A stretch of 64,000 nucleotides of DNA from Byssothecium circinans (Eukaryota; Ascomycota; Dothideomycetes; Pleosporales; Massarinaceae), in contig ML976986.1 in assembly GCA_010015675.1 (NCBI GenBank), positions 203,715 to 267,714 on the forward strand, read 5' to 3'. Positions within the stretch are counted from its first letter, which is position 1. Each line of letters begins with the position of its first letter. The notes below the pieces were generated by a model. The model was not told where the DNA came from and did no database searches. It saw only the letters and a program-made list of their open reading frames with translations. Position numbers and translations under genes: made by a program. Below are positions 1 to 10,437 of this stretch, in pieces.

Positions 1-221
1 AGCGTCAAATGTATTTATCGATTCTCAGCGAAAATCGTGCGTCAGGTGAGCCCGTGCTCCAGCTGACTAAACACGGTAACCACCTCGGGACTTGAGACCC
101 TCCTCGAGCTAGGCCGAGAAGCTGTACGTTCACTGGAAGCTAAGCTAGAGACGCGCCAAGTGCTGGCGAAACTCGAAGAGACGACCCGGTCGCAGAATGC
201 ACCGATAAACTGCGGAAGAGC

Positions 222-1429
222 ATGGGGGATCTCAAGATCTTAGGACGTCTGGACGAAAAGGCGATGAAGCTTGTCACTACTGCTGCCAGTATTCTGAAGG
301 CCAAACAGACAAATCGTGAGGGCAAACTTCATCAGACTTTCCTTCGCGATATCTACTGCCAATGTGGCCGCGAGCAAGTCGTACCATGGTACTGTGTGCA
401 GCAGGTTACATTCCGAAGAGTTACGATAAACCCTTCTTTCCCATCGCGATCGGATCCACCATCATCTAATAAAGCTGTACGATATCTCTATGACTTTTGC
501 GTCACAACATCTGCGACCAAGGCTTGGCAGCTCTCGCTGCGGCTTTACTTTTTCCGACCCTTACGGGGCACGCGCCGCTTCCGCGACCACGTATTCCCTG
601 CATATCTTTTCCAAGGTCTCCAACAACATCAAATACGTCCTACTCCACTACGTCTATTCTTGAAAACCAGTCTATTTTGGAAGAATACGAACAGCTTTCT
701 TACTACATGACACTAAGCTGCAATCCGCGGGGAATGCTTGCCCTTCTTAGGGGGTCGTTTTCCGATATGGCGATAGAGTGTAACGTCAGTTCGTGGCTGG
801 AACCGATTTTTGCTATTATTGATCCTATTATCAGAAAATGCGATTACAAGACATTTGTCACAATTCTGGCGAAAAGACAACCCTCTCTCGCTCCTCTCTG
901 GCTAGGAGCTACCATCGTTGGGCTTGAAAGGCGAATCATCCAAATGGCCTGGTTAGGCACACCGCCGGTAGGCCTCCTCGCTGGAGCTTGGACGACAACT
1001 ACTCACTCGTTTATTGGTGTTGAACCATCACAGCCTGTATTTACCGGAGAGGAGATACGACGTTCAGATGAATGTCGTATTCTATTTCAAATAGGATCTG
1101 AGGAACACAAAAAAGTCCTAATATGTCCCTGGCGGCCTTTTGGTAATATACGGCTTCATGACGCGGATATGGAGGTCCAACAACACGTACATTGCGGACA
1201 TTCTTTTAAATACGTTGGATGGAAGTGGGACTTGAGAAATAGTAGCAGCGCTGAGGATGAAGGATACAGTACTAAGACTACTGATCGTACTGATTTAGCA
1301 ACGAGTGAGCCGATACCATCGGAACCAACATCAAAACTGACGCTCATGTCCGAAGTTACGTCCGAAGTTGCGACGCGGAGCATTTTCAGCTGGTTAAGGG
1401 TAGACGGATTTGATTTGAGAACCGTTTGA
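222..1429 (+). CDS. Hypothetical fungal protein, gene structure unresolved
   Basis: I do not recognise this protein. Coding-like sequence begins in one frame (ATG at 222: an alpha-helical start, then a DIYCQCG motif and KAWQLSLRLYFFRPLRG near 530-570) and continues in another frame that is open to the stop at 1427-1429. In that second frame the first ATG is at 707; the frame itself opens at a TTG just after an in-frame TGA at 491. The downstream part has two hydrophobic stretches and a Cys/His/Trp-rich end (PWRPFG, then H-x-x-C-G-H and Y-x-G-W-K-W), followed by a Ser/Thr/Glu-rich tail. The frame change near 560-620 is either an unlocated intron or a frameshift. In-frame coiled-coil-like sequence also exists at about 91-220, so the true 5' end may lie further upstream. 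Gene versus decayed gene is undecided. Confidence 0.4.
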
Positions 1430-2133
1430 GTACAAGGGATTAAGGCGGCGAGTCCGGAGGTGCCTCCACCAACTATATCGGAGAAACATATGCCCGGAGG
1501 AAGCACGAGGGTCTTCCGTGTCATGACCAAGTTCGAAGGCGAAGGACCTCGACAGGTGGCTTGGAAGAAAGAGGCGAAACGCTCGTAGTCGCCCTACGCA
1601 GCGGTTTGGAAGGCCTGGGTGGTGCGAGGCGGAGGCGATGGGCAAAACCCTGGAGAATGAGGTTGAAGGGAGGTGGTGGACGTGATGCCGGGGGAGCTCC
1701 TATGGCATACTAATATGGTGCTTGGTCACATAAGCCGACTGACCCTTCAGCAGATTATTCCGAGCCGAGCCACTGCTAGCTCACCTCAAACCACAGTTCC
1801 CGCAATCCACCCCGCCGCGGCCGCCCATCACACTTCGCAGCCAGCATCGTACGTAAACCTTGTCGTCTTGCTCAGCTTCTTGCGCTGCTCGCTGCCCATT
1901 GCGCACCTTACACTGGGGCTGCGCTCGCCCTCACCTCACCACCAGCGCTTTGCCAGCATTGCACTCTCTTCGGTGTCACCGCATTGATCCCACCTCCTAC
2001 GCCCGACCGCACCCTTTCTCCGAGCACTACGTACTCAACATCACCTTTTTTCGCATACCCTCGTATCGGCCGCCTTGTTCTGCGTCGACAACCTCGAGTA
2101 ATTTCTGTAGGATCCTGATAGATGTGATCAGAA
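1430..2133. other. Intergenic, no supported gene
   Basis: Only short overlapping frames with no family signal. The stretch from about 1780 to 2080 is C/T-rich and promoter- or UTR-like. Confidence 0.5.
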
Positions 2134-2286
2134 ATGGGGTTTGAGGAGGGCGGGAAGCGGGTGAATGAGTGGGTTGAGTATGTGGATGTGGGGATGTATA
2201 GGGACTTCTGGCCGAAGTTGATGGAGGCGAGGAGGGCGGGAACGGGAGGCGAGGGAGGAAAAACTGCCGGGGATGAGAAAACATGA
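2134..2286 (+). CDS. Short orphan frame, possible 3' exon or gene remnant
   Basis: A 50-residue ATG frame with normal amino-acid composition (EEGGKRVNEWVEYVDVGMYR, then FWPKLMEARR and a Gly-rich end). It reads like the C-terminus of a larger enzyme, with well-used codons in a single frame. No convincing upstream exon was found: the preceding C/T-rich DNA has stops in all frames. It could be a relic left by a deletion or the last exon of a gene whose upstream part I cannot splice. No function is assigned. Confidence 0.25.
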   Translation: MGFEEGGKRVNEWVEYVDVGMYRDFWPKLMEARRAGTGGEGGKTAGDEKT

Positions 2287-2766
2287 TATATGAAGAAAGA
2301 TTGATATTCACTACTGGAAAAATGACTGCTGACTGCACTTCGCTGTTATGAATGACACAAATAACACTCTGATTTGTCCTTGCGTCGTCGGATGGCAAGC
2401 TCGAATGCAACCCCTTAAGCTTCTGGGAGCAGAATATCATGGGACGCAATGCTTTCGGCAGCTTCATGTATATCAGCAGGCCCAGAGTGTAGTTTCCCAC
2501 ACGCATGATTCGCATCTAGGCAGTTGGCGGCTTTGTCTGTAACTTGTTTTGTAATCACGTTATACTGGTGGCCAGATATCTCCCGTGTTCATTTTGACAA
2601 CAACAAGGTACTAAAATCACTGCCAGCCTTCGGGAAACAAAAATGTTGAGTTATGAGATCAGTTGTTGTAGTGTTCATGATCGAAATGAAAGGACGCCGA
2701 GCGGGAGATTTTTAAGAGCTGATACCTGGCTCTAGCACTTGAAGGTCCCAACGCAATTGAGTGTTA
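2287..2766. other. Intergenic, 3' side of phytoene desaturase
   Basis: A/T-rich spacer with no frame of coding character. It presumably holds the 3' UTR of the minus-strand desaturase gene. Confidence 0.5.
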
Positions 2767-4557
2767 TCACCAGTCCCCGGCAAATTTTGACTCTCGCCAA
2801 TCGAAACCCCACGGCAGCACACTGAACACAGAAGTCAATACCGCAATGATCGCTAACGCAACCCAATGAATCCGGCTGAATATTGGCATGGTCTCCGCTT
2901 TATCCAGGGGACTTCTGCTCTTGCTTTGTCCCTCCTTCGTGAGAGCCCAGGGAATCGGCATTCTGATCGCTTTCAAAACCTGTTCGCTGACAATTTTCGC
3001 GCCAGCGAGCACGATCGGAACGCCAGTGCCTGGATGCGTACTCGCGCCAACGAAGTAGAGATTGTCAATGCTCGGATGTTTCGTCTTCGGTCTAAAGCTG
3101 AGAACATTGAAGAAGGAATGACTCAGACCAAGAATAGCACCTCGATCCAGGTTGAATGTTGATTTCCAGCTTGGTGGTGTATTGACCGATTCGTGCACAA
3201 TGTGAGACGCGAGGTCAATGCTGAGACGAGACTCAATTGTCTTGAGGATTGTGTTCCTTGCGGCCGAGACCATGATGCTCCAGTCTTGAGTTTTTCCGGC
3301 CATGCTTGATGTGCCCTTGTGTGTGTTCGAACCCAATTCTAGCAGGTGACCGACGGGCACAAGCACAACGAGCGAGTCGCACCCTCTTGGTGCAGCAGTC
3401 GGGTCCACTCGTGAAGGAACGTTGACGTAGAAGCTTGGTTCTTCTGGGGTCAGATGTTTCTTGAAGATGTTGTCGAAACTCTCCTTGTAGGCTTCAGCAA
3501 GGAAGATGTTGTGGGCTGTCAGCTCCGGGAACTGCTTGTCGAGAGCCCAATAGAATGAGATGCCTGAACAAGATGCTTTGCGCTGGGATAAGGACTGAGC
3601 GTATGAAGTTTGTGGAAGGAGTTGGTTGTACGAATAGATGAGATCAGCATTGCAGATAACCATATCTGCCTCGAGGATCTCGTCCGTGTCCTGGAGAACC
3701 ACGCCAGTCGCTCGTCGACCATCTTTCGACAACTGAATTCGAGAAATTGGGGTATTGAGTCGGTACTTGACACCTTCACGCTCACCAATCTTCACTATTG
3801 CCTCAACAACCTTGTGGAAGCCTCCGATAGGGTACCAAATTCCTTCAGCCAACTCGGTATACTGTAGCAAGCTGTATGTTCCAGGAGCATCGAAAGGACT
3901 CATACCCATGTACATGCTCGCAAACGTGAAGACTCTCCGTAATCTCTCGGTCCGGAAATACTTACTAGCCCGACTGTATATGCTCTCAAACGGATGCAAA
4001 TCGATTAGGTGCCGTAGGAAGCTAGGCCGTGCCATGCTGAGAAGTGAGTAGAAGTTCTTTTTCAAGACATGTGTAACTGAGATCTCGTAGTGCCGATGCG
4101 ATTCTTGAATGAAAGATAGGTATCTTTCAAAGCCGTCTTTGCCTTCAAAGCGTTCCACCTCCTCTTTCATAGTAGCCAAGTCGGTCGAGAGCTTGAACGC
4201 CGTTCCATCGTGGAAGTGAATGTTGTAGTTCGGCTCACACTTTACAAGATGCACGCCCTCATCCTTAAGTGATGTCCCCAAATCCCTGAAAGCTTCCTGG
4301 AATATGTGCGGTAGCAGCAGCAAGCTTGGACCTTGATCGAATCTCTGCAGAATCATTAGCACGAGCATCTTCTTCCCGCCCTATTAGTCTCGTACATATC
4401 CGTCTCGGTGTATCAGACTACATCGTCCGCCAGTGAAATTGTTCTTTTCCACGACTGTAACCTTTAATCCTGCCGCTGCCAGTCGTGCAGCTGTAGCAAC
4501 GCCACCAACGCCTGCACCAACGACAATGACACTCTTCGGCTTCCCATTTGAGGCCAT
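2767..4557 (-). CDS. Phytoene desaturase (carotenoid biosynthesis)
   Basis: FAD/NAD-dependent enzyme that introduces the conjugated double bonds converting phytoene to coloured carotenes; orthologue of Neurospora al-1 and Fusarium carB (CrtI family). Two exons: 4557-4396 and 4344-2767, with a 51-nt intron (4395-4345, GTACGA...TGCAG, GCTAAT-type branch site), giving 579 aa, the usual family length. The N-terminal Rossmann motif GAGVGG is at residues 14-19, then GGRCSL at 43-48; splicing restores the invariant GYRFDQGPSLLLLP block. The C-terminal CrtI signature (YFVGASTHPGTGVP) is present. A hydrophobic segment near residues 545-565 is a membrane anchor, as in fungal homologues. It is divergent from the unknown membrane protein at 5304. 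No phytoene synthase/lycopene cyclase, carotenoid oxygenase or opsin gene is visible nearby, so this is not a complete car cluster within the window. Confidence 0.95.
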
Positions 4558-5303
4558 TTCGTTGTAGTGATCGACAGCTGTTCAGTGTTATGATTCTAGA
4601 CTTATAGCAAGCTGGTTGAGACGCGCACTACGCGCCAAGCCGCTCTTTTAGTGGACTCATGACGTCTGCGAAAACAACGACAGCAGAAGCCTGGGCAGAA
4701 AGAAACTCGCGGAGTAACCATATCCGACATTTCTTTTCATGAATTCCAACGAAATACCTTTGAATTGCACGCAGCCCTGTATGCTTGGAGAGTATTATGG
4801 ATAGTTAGATGTCAGGTCACTGATGGTCACGGGTGTCGCGTCAGGTCAGTGAAAACGCTAAACCGCTCTTGGTATAGATCGGAAGTGGCTCTAGCCGGTT
4901 TCCATCCTCAGCACAGTTCAATCATCCTGAGCTCTCTGCGATATTCTGATTATTTATGGGAAGCGCACTATTTATCCCTCTGAGTTGGCTCATATCTTCT
5001 TCGCAGGCGTTATTCCCTCTAGCTGCGACTGCGCATCAATCATGGGCCCAGCAATCCATGGCCCCTTTGAACTGTTCCATTGATCAATGTTATCACATCA
5101 CATGCAATCATGTCTCCACAGTCCGGCTACAATTTAATAAGTCGAAATCAGAGAAGCTTCTGTCAAAGCCTCCGCTTTATCACAACATCTTCCATCTGGG
5201 CTCACCATCGTGTCTATAGAGTGCCTGTTCGATATCCACGACCGATGACCCTTCGCTACTTATCTAGACCATCCGAGCTTTGAGCGGATAATACGCATTC
5301 GCT
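4558..5303. promoter_or_regulatory. Divergent intergenic region, phytoene desaturase / 7-helix protein
   Basis: A 746-bp spacer between the start codons of two divergently transcribed genes, so it must carry both promoters. It contains a 9-bp direct repeat GTCAGGTCA at 4811-4819 and 4840-4848. No strong TATA box is obvious. Light control would be expected from other fungal phytoene desaturases but is not shown by the sequence. Confidence 0.5.
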
Positions 5304-6096
5304 ATGACGTTAACTGCTCCTGAGTTCCACGCCGACATGCAGAATTTTGCTCTTCCCTACGACGGAATCGGATTCGCCCTGGAAATCGCTCTACTATGGG
5401 GCTTCGTTTTTTTCACCATCTGGCAGTCGTCACCGTGGAAGGGAACGGGTCTCAAGCATCCCGTACGGAACTTTTGGTTCTGTCTCATGGGCCTTGCTGG
5501 TGGATTATCTGCGTCGATCTACAATTTGAGACTCTGTGACAGGATTCAGCTCATCGTATTCGTTGGTGCGTACAAGCTGATACGTGTGGGCGCATGGAAC
5601 ATTTTTGGCCTGATGCTCAACCACAATGTTCGCGAGGGTAAGGAAGTATCAACCCTTGAAGGATGCGTGCATTTTATCCTGTTCGGATTTCATCTATGGT
5701 CAAGTATTTTCGGGCTTTTTATAGGCGAACTAGTGACACGCATGCATTGGGCAAATACAGATATGAGAATCAGTACGTATAACCCTTGGGATGTTTCTAC
5801 TCGATGGATTGTCTAATATTTTGACAGTCTGGATTGTGTTCCTTGGAGTTTTCGTGGCCGTCATCATTGTCATGGCCATCCGTTCTTTCATTCCACAGAC
5901 AGACATGAAGTTCTTCGAAAGTTGTGCCTGGAGTCTCCTTTCTGGCCTAATATTTTGTGGAGACATTTGCTGCAACTGGGTGTTGGCAGTTGCTGCTGGG
6001 AACATCAGCGGATTGCCGACCAGGCATGATACTGGGTTTGTAGCTGTGCACATCGCCTATGTCATCGCTATGCTGGCGCCGCTTGCGAATGTGTAA
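5304..6096 (+). CDS. Unknown seven-helix membrane protein
   Basis: Two exons, 5304-5772 and 5828-6096, joined across a 55-nt intron (GTACGT...TTGACAG), give 245 aa. Hydrophobic segments fall at about residues 18-40, 53-75, 82-105, 120-143, 157-176, 188-209 and 225-245, so a seven-helix topology is likely, with almost no soluble tail. I do not recognise the family. It is not a microbial opsin: the last helix (IAYVIAMLAPLANV) lacks the retinal-binding lysine. It lacks the usual PF20684 sequence features seen in the next gene. Its divergent position beside phytoene desaturase makes co-regulation possible, but that is inference. Confidence 0.75.
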
Positions 6097-7166
6097 CGTC
6101 GGGGTCATTTCTTTATGCGATACACGGCAATTTTCCTTTATCTTGGGAGCATTGATTGAGGCTGTGGGGGCCTATCTGCGCTCGGTATTGGTTGTGTTCT
6201 TTTCCTGTTTCCATGCTGACCCGATGGCAGATGGTCTATGAGTCGAGATGAAGGCTCTTCATGTATGGAGATTAATTTGTGTAATATGGCGAGCCATACC
6301 TATTCATGCTGGAACATCGCTTCCGAAATAAACATCAAAAGTGTAACGCGACACGTCCGTCTAACCATAGCGTCTTCGCATCCTGCACACTCCATGTGGC
6401 GGCGTCAACAGGCTTGCAGGAAATCCAAACCCCACAGGGCGAACGCCGAACTCCCGTTCGGTCTTGTGCATGAGGCAGCCCAAGAGAGGCGCGATTTTAC
6501 GCGACCTCCCGTCTAGAACAGCAGTGTCAGCACCATGGTTGCAACGGAGATGATAAATTTCTAGATATTTAGGGAATACCCGACCGTGGGTGTGCATACG
6601 TAGGGAAAGCTCTTCGATTCTTCACTGTATCCTATCCCTACACTGCCTCGCGCCCAACATTTGTCGTGAGAGAGCCGAGCCCTTTTCGCGCGAGAACGAC
6701 AGCTAGGGCAACACCAAATCTCCATGACCCCATTCGACGAGCCCAAGCGACCGCCAAGAACTCATGAATGCCGAAACATCAAGCCCCTCACGTTCACTGT
6801 CTATACCATTGTCCCGTGGCATTGCTTTGTTCTACCTGGTGAAGTCTTATCATCAGCAGAGCAACCACAGCAATCGTCTAGACTAGCAAAAGCGGCAGAA
6901 GAATGACCGCAATATCTCATTACTTAGGCCGACTATATCCCACGTCCAATGTTCATGGACTGTGCGCGCGCACAGTCTCGTTGTCCGGGGACCAAGTCAA
7001 TCTGGAATTCGAAAGGCTGAGGCGTCGAATTACCCTCACGTCAGATCTCAAATCTCAAACAAAATATCTCCGTTACCTATCTGTCGTTGGCCAATGCTTT
7101 TGAATAAAAAGACTTACTCGTGCGTTGTTCACTGGTGAGTGGGGCATCAACCTTTTTTTCACTTCA
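6097..7166. other. Intergenic, no supported gene
   Basis: About 1.07 kb with only short frames lacking coding character. It holds the 3' UTR of the upstream gene and the promoter of the PF20684-like gene. A frame at 7125 opens with TTG, not ATG. Confidence 0.5.
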
Positions 7167-8437
7167 ATGCGTCTTCACGAGCACTTAATGGCAAGAGCAG
7201 ATGGAGGAAGGGTACGATACCCGGGATACGTTGCGCCTCCGCCAGGCGTGACGCCGAATTTGAATTGGGAGCCGAACAAATGGAATATGATCGTTCAGTC
7301 GCTTTGCATTAGCTTGACTACAATTTTCGTAGTGACACGACTCGCAACGAAATGGTTCATCATGAAGAAGATCCATCCCGACGATTGTGAGTGCACTCCA
7401 CTACCCCACAAGCCAAAAATTTTGGTTGACTGAGTGAGTAGATGCTTGCGTTCTCGCTTGGATAGGTTCAATAGCCTACAGCAGCGTAACACTAGCGCAA
7501 GGTTTTTATGGCCTTGGAGTTTCTCAGTGGAATCTCACCCCTTCGACCGCTCTTGCATTCCTCCAGCGAGGCTACGCTTCGCAAATCATGTACGGCCCTG
7601 TCGCTTTCTGCACGAAACTCGCCATCCTACTCCTCATGATCCGCATCTTCGCCATCAAAGAACGCTTCGTCCTATTCGCGCGTTGCCTGATCGGCGTCTG
7701 TGCTGCATACTATATCACCATCACCATTATTCAGATATTCCTTTGCCAGCCGATAAGGAAAGCATACAACCCAAAGACACCAGGAAAATGCTTGGATTCA
7801 AAAAAGATCTTCATCACTAATACGACTATTGCCATTTTGACTGATGTCGTGATTTTGGCCAGTCCGATGCCGATTATTTGGAGACTGAAGATGAGCTTTT
7901 GGGGTAGAATTGGGGCCAGCGCGGCACTGGCAGCTGGAGGCTTGTAAGTCCCCGTTAGATTGATGGGTTGGAAAACCGCGGGCTAATGGTCTTTAGAGCA
8001 TGCGTTGCGACTACCATGCGACTCGTGGTGATTGTGGAAACGATGGGCGAGAAAGATAGGGCGAAATCAGGCCCGCCGATTGTGATCTTGAGGTCAGTAG
8101 TATTTCTATCGTTCAATTTCGCGATTGCTAACCATAACACAGTTGTGCTGAAATCGCTATTGGCGTAATATGCAGCTGTCTTCCCGTCCTACCGGTACTG
8201 GTTAGACATATATTTGGAAGGAAGATCACCGAGATCACTACACACGGTTCCCAATCCAAACGCTATGGTCAAGGCTCGAATGCAACGAAGCTATCACACC
8301 ATGACAAGTGGGCGGCGAAGAACTCGATCAAATTGAAGGCGAAAATATCGATGCCTCTGCCAAGTGCCGTCGGGTCCACACGAAAGGGGACGCATAGTAG
8401 GAACAGCAGCCGGCAACCCTTAAGAGAAGGGGTGTAA
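7167..8437 (+). CDS. PF20684-like (fungal rhodopsin-domain) integral membrane protein
   Basis: Four exons: 7167-7386, 7442-7943, 7997-8092 and 8143-8437; introns of 55, 53 and 50 nt all have GT-AG ends. The product is 370 aa. It shows the layout of the large fungal family called rhodopsin domain-containing or PTH11-related: a first helix followed by a basic loop and a DD pair (HPDDY), a YGxGxSQWNL segment after helix 2, a conserved Cys-Gln-Pro loop (FLCQPIRKAYNP), TTIAILTDVVILASPMPIIW in helix 6, and AEIAIGVICSCLPVL before a soluble basic tail. Members are membrane sensors or of unknown function; ligands are rarely known. An in-frame TTG 14 codons upstream was not used as the start because the first ATG is at 7167; ATG at 7188 is an alternative. 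Confidence 0.85.
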
Positions 8438-8643
8438 ATAGTGGGATCTCTGCGTTATGTCGGGAATTTTAGAGGGTAAGTTATGGTGTGCGCTGTCAAC
8501 ATCACTTGTGATGGGTGGGATTCGAAAGACTTACACTGACACTTTCGCAGCCACGACATCCGTTACTCGTCATCTTTATCCGTATTCCCTCGCTCTTCAA
8601 TGCGCCAACTCCCCTTCGCTACCATTCACATCTCCCAAAGGAG

Positions 8644-8650
8644 TATATAA
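8644..8650 (+). promoter_or_regulatory. TATA box of the Gly-rich gene
   Basis: TATATAA, 142 nt before the start codon at 8792, followed by a C/A-rich leader typical of highly expressed fungal genes. The preceding spacer from 8438 carries no gene. Confidence 0.55.
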
Positions 8651-8791
8651 GCAAGGCACATTCCCACTCCTATTTTCTTATCACATAAACCCTGGCAACA
8701 AATTACGACGCGACAAACAACACCAGCACAGTATCAGTTATTCAGATTCATAACACCCAAATACAACATATATCACAACCCGTCGAACAAC

Positions 8792-9562
8792 ATGTACAGA
8801 GGATCGGGACGCTTCGGACCAGGCGGCGGCGATTTTGGAGGAGGGTATGAAGGAGGATATGGACGGGAAGATTTCAGCCCTGGTGGCTACGAGTCTGACT
8901 CTGATGACGATTTTTTCGACGATGGAGGCTACGATCCTTATGCTCCCCCCGGCCGTCCTTCTCGCCATGGTAGTGGAGGACGTGGTACAGACCGACGCGG
9001 ACGAGGTGGTATACCCCGAAGCGGTAGACCAGGAGGCGGTAGACGATCCGGTGGCGGTTCAGAAGCTGAGGCCCACGAGACGCTTCACTTCATTCTAACT
9101 GGTCCGGAGGGTTTAAGGTTAGAGCGTGATATGGCGCTTCCAGAATTTGATGCCATGGAAGCGGGTGGTGAAAACGCTATTCGGGGCGCGGTCATGTTTT
9201 GCTCGATGAGTGGTGGGCGACATAATCGCTTCTTGTCAATGCTTCAGGATCACGAGGAGCAATATCACAGTGGCATGACAGGATTAGAGGGTATGGGAGG
9301 TATGGGGGGTCATGGTCACCATGGATACTTTGGCGGACCTGAAATGGGCGAATTTGAAGACTTTGATGATGACTCCGATTTCGATGACGGTATGGGTGGG
9401 ATGTACGGCGGTCAGTCGGGTGGAAGAATGCCTGGCGGGCGTATGGGTGGAAGAATACATGGTGGACGCAGCGGTGGAAGAATACCCGGTGGACGAGAGG
9501 GCGGACGAAGGGGTGGAAGCCGCGGAGGTGGCCGTGGCTGTGGTCGTGGTGACTTCTTCTAA
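8792..9562 (+). CDS. Glycine-rich protein with acidic patches and RGG-type tail
   Basis: Intronless, 256 aa. The N-terminus is Gly/Tyr/Arg-rich with an acidic run (ESDSDDDFFDDGGYD, near residues 34-48), then R/G-rich repeats. A central non-repetitive segment of about 100 residues (near 95-165: ETLHFILTGPEGLRLERDM and following) could fold. The C-terminal third has a second D/E/F patch and about ten GGR-type repeats ending in RGGGRGCGRGDFF. There is no signal peptide. RGG-rich tails commonly bind RNA and phase-separate, so an RNA-related or stress-granule role is possible but unproven. It shares its style of composition and promoter with the gene at 10204. Confidence 0.7.
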   Translation: MYRGSGRFGPGGGDFGGGYEGGYGREDFSPGGYESDSDDDFFDDGGYDPYAPPGRPSRHGSGGRGTDRRGRGGIPRSGRPGGGRRSGGGSEAEAHETLHFILTGPEGLRLERDMALPEFDAMEAGGENAIRGAVMFCSMSGGRHNRFLSMLQDHEEQYHSGMTGLEGMGGMGGHGHHGYFGGPEMGEFEDFDDDSDFDDGMGGMYGGQSGGRMPGGRMGGRIHGGRSGGRIPGGREGGRRGGSRGGGRGCGRGDFF

Positions 9563-10203
9563 ATCGAGGTTTTCACGCATGACCCATCGATCACAGGTCA
9601 CAAATCTAGAATGCGCGTAGCCATGTACCAACGATATCTTTCTTTTGTATATTAATTGACAGCGACGAAATATCAGTATCATACATATGCGCAACGCATC
9701 AGCGCTTCAATAAATGAGACCGTATAATAATTTTCCTGTGCCGTCACTGTCAATGAAGCCTTCTTGGATTGGATTTGTCAGCCAGCTTGGTCCCTAGATA
9801 TTCTTCATGTAAAACTGAATCTTAAACTTGCACTCTGAGATATTTGTTAGTCGTGACCAGCGAAGTTTTCGGCCACGATACTGCCAACAAAATACTGTTA
9901 TAACTCCATCACCACATCTTTCTCGAACAACACCACATCCGCGTCATCCACCTTCACACTACCCTAGCGCCTGAGCAGACTACAAAAGCAAGACCCACTA
10001 CCTCCTAAACACCTTCCCTATCAAACCCCGAAACCCTAACTAGCTATCAAACGCATATAAACCAGCAGTACCACCACAAAAAGCCTGCGGAAATACTTCT
10101 TTACACCACTTCAGAAGAGCCAGTTACCTCCCACGAACCCTATCCTACACCTTCTAAAAGGAAAAAGAAACAGCAGCTTCCTAACTTTCTAACACCATAC
10201 AAA
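9563..10203. other. Intergenic with promoter of the Tyr-rich gene
   Basis: No gene. The right half (from about 9900) is strongly C/A-rich and contains ATATAA at 10055-10060, 144 nt before the next ATG. This spacing matches the upstream neighbour's TATA-to-ATG distance closely. Confidence 0.5.
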
Positions 10204-10437
10204 ATGTACTACGGTGGCCGCGGCTTTTACGGGCCCCGTCGATACTATCCTTATCCGCGCTATGGCGGGGCTTTCAATCCTCCTCCGCGCTACGGCAGGC
10301 CTTACTACCCCCCTCTGCCGCGCTACGGTGGGTTGTACTTCCCCGACGGTTACGACTCTGACTCGTCCGAATCGATCTACTGGTCCTCCTCAGAGGCCGA
10401 GGATTCGGATGATTGTTCGGATTATGATTCGTATTAG
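10204..10437 (+). CDS. Small Tyr/Pro/Gly-rich protein with acidic Ser/Asp tail
   Basis: Intronless, 77 aa. The first 45 residues are four imperfect RYG/RYY-P-type repeats (for example PRYGGAFNPPPRYGRPYYPP); the remainder is acidic (DGYDSDSSESIYWSSSEAED and DCSDYDSY). It has no signal peptide. The composition is highly non-random in this frame only and a strong TATA-leader structure precedes it, which supports a real gene despite its length. No known family is recognised. The acidic S/D-rich tail is reminiscent of the acidic patch in the Gly-rich neighbour. Confidence 0.6.
   Translation: MYYGGRGFYGPRRYYPYPRYGGAFNPPPRYGRPYYPPLPRYGGLYFPDGYDSDSSESIYWSSSEAEDSDDCSDYDSY

Noticed and set aside
5304..6096. 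Microbial rhodopsin (CarO/NOP-1) beside phytoene desaturase
   Set aside because: Seven helices are present, but the last helix has no lysine for retinal and no opsin motifs are seen.
7125..7166. Upstream extension of the PF20684-like protein from position 7125
   Set aside because: The codon there is TTG; the first ATG is at 7167 and gives a normal N-terminus.
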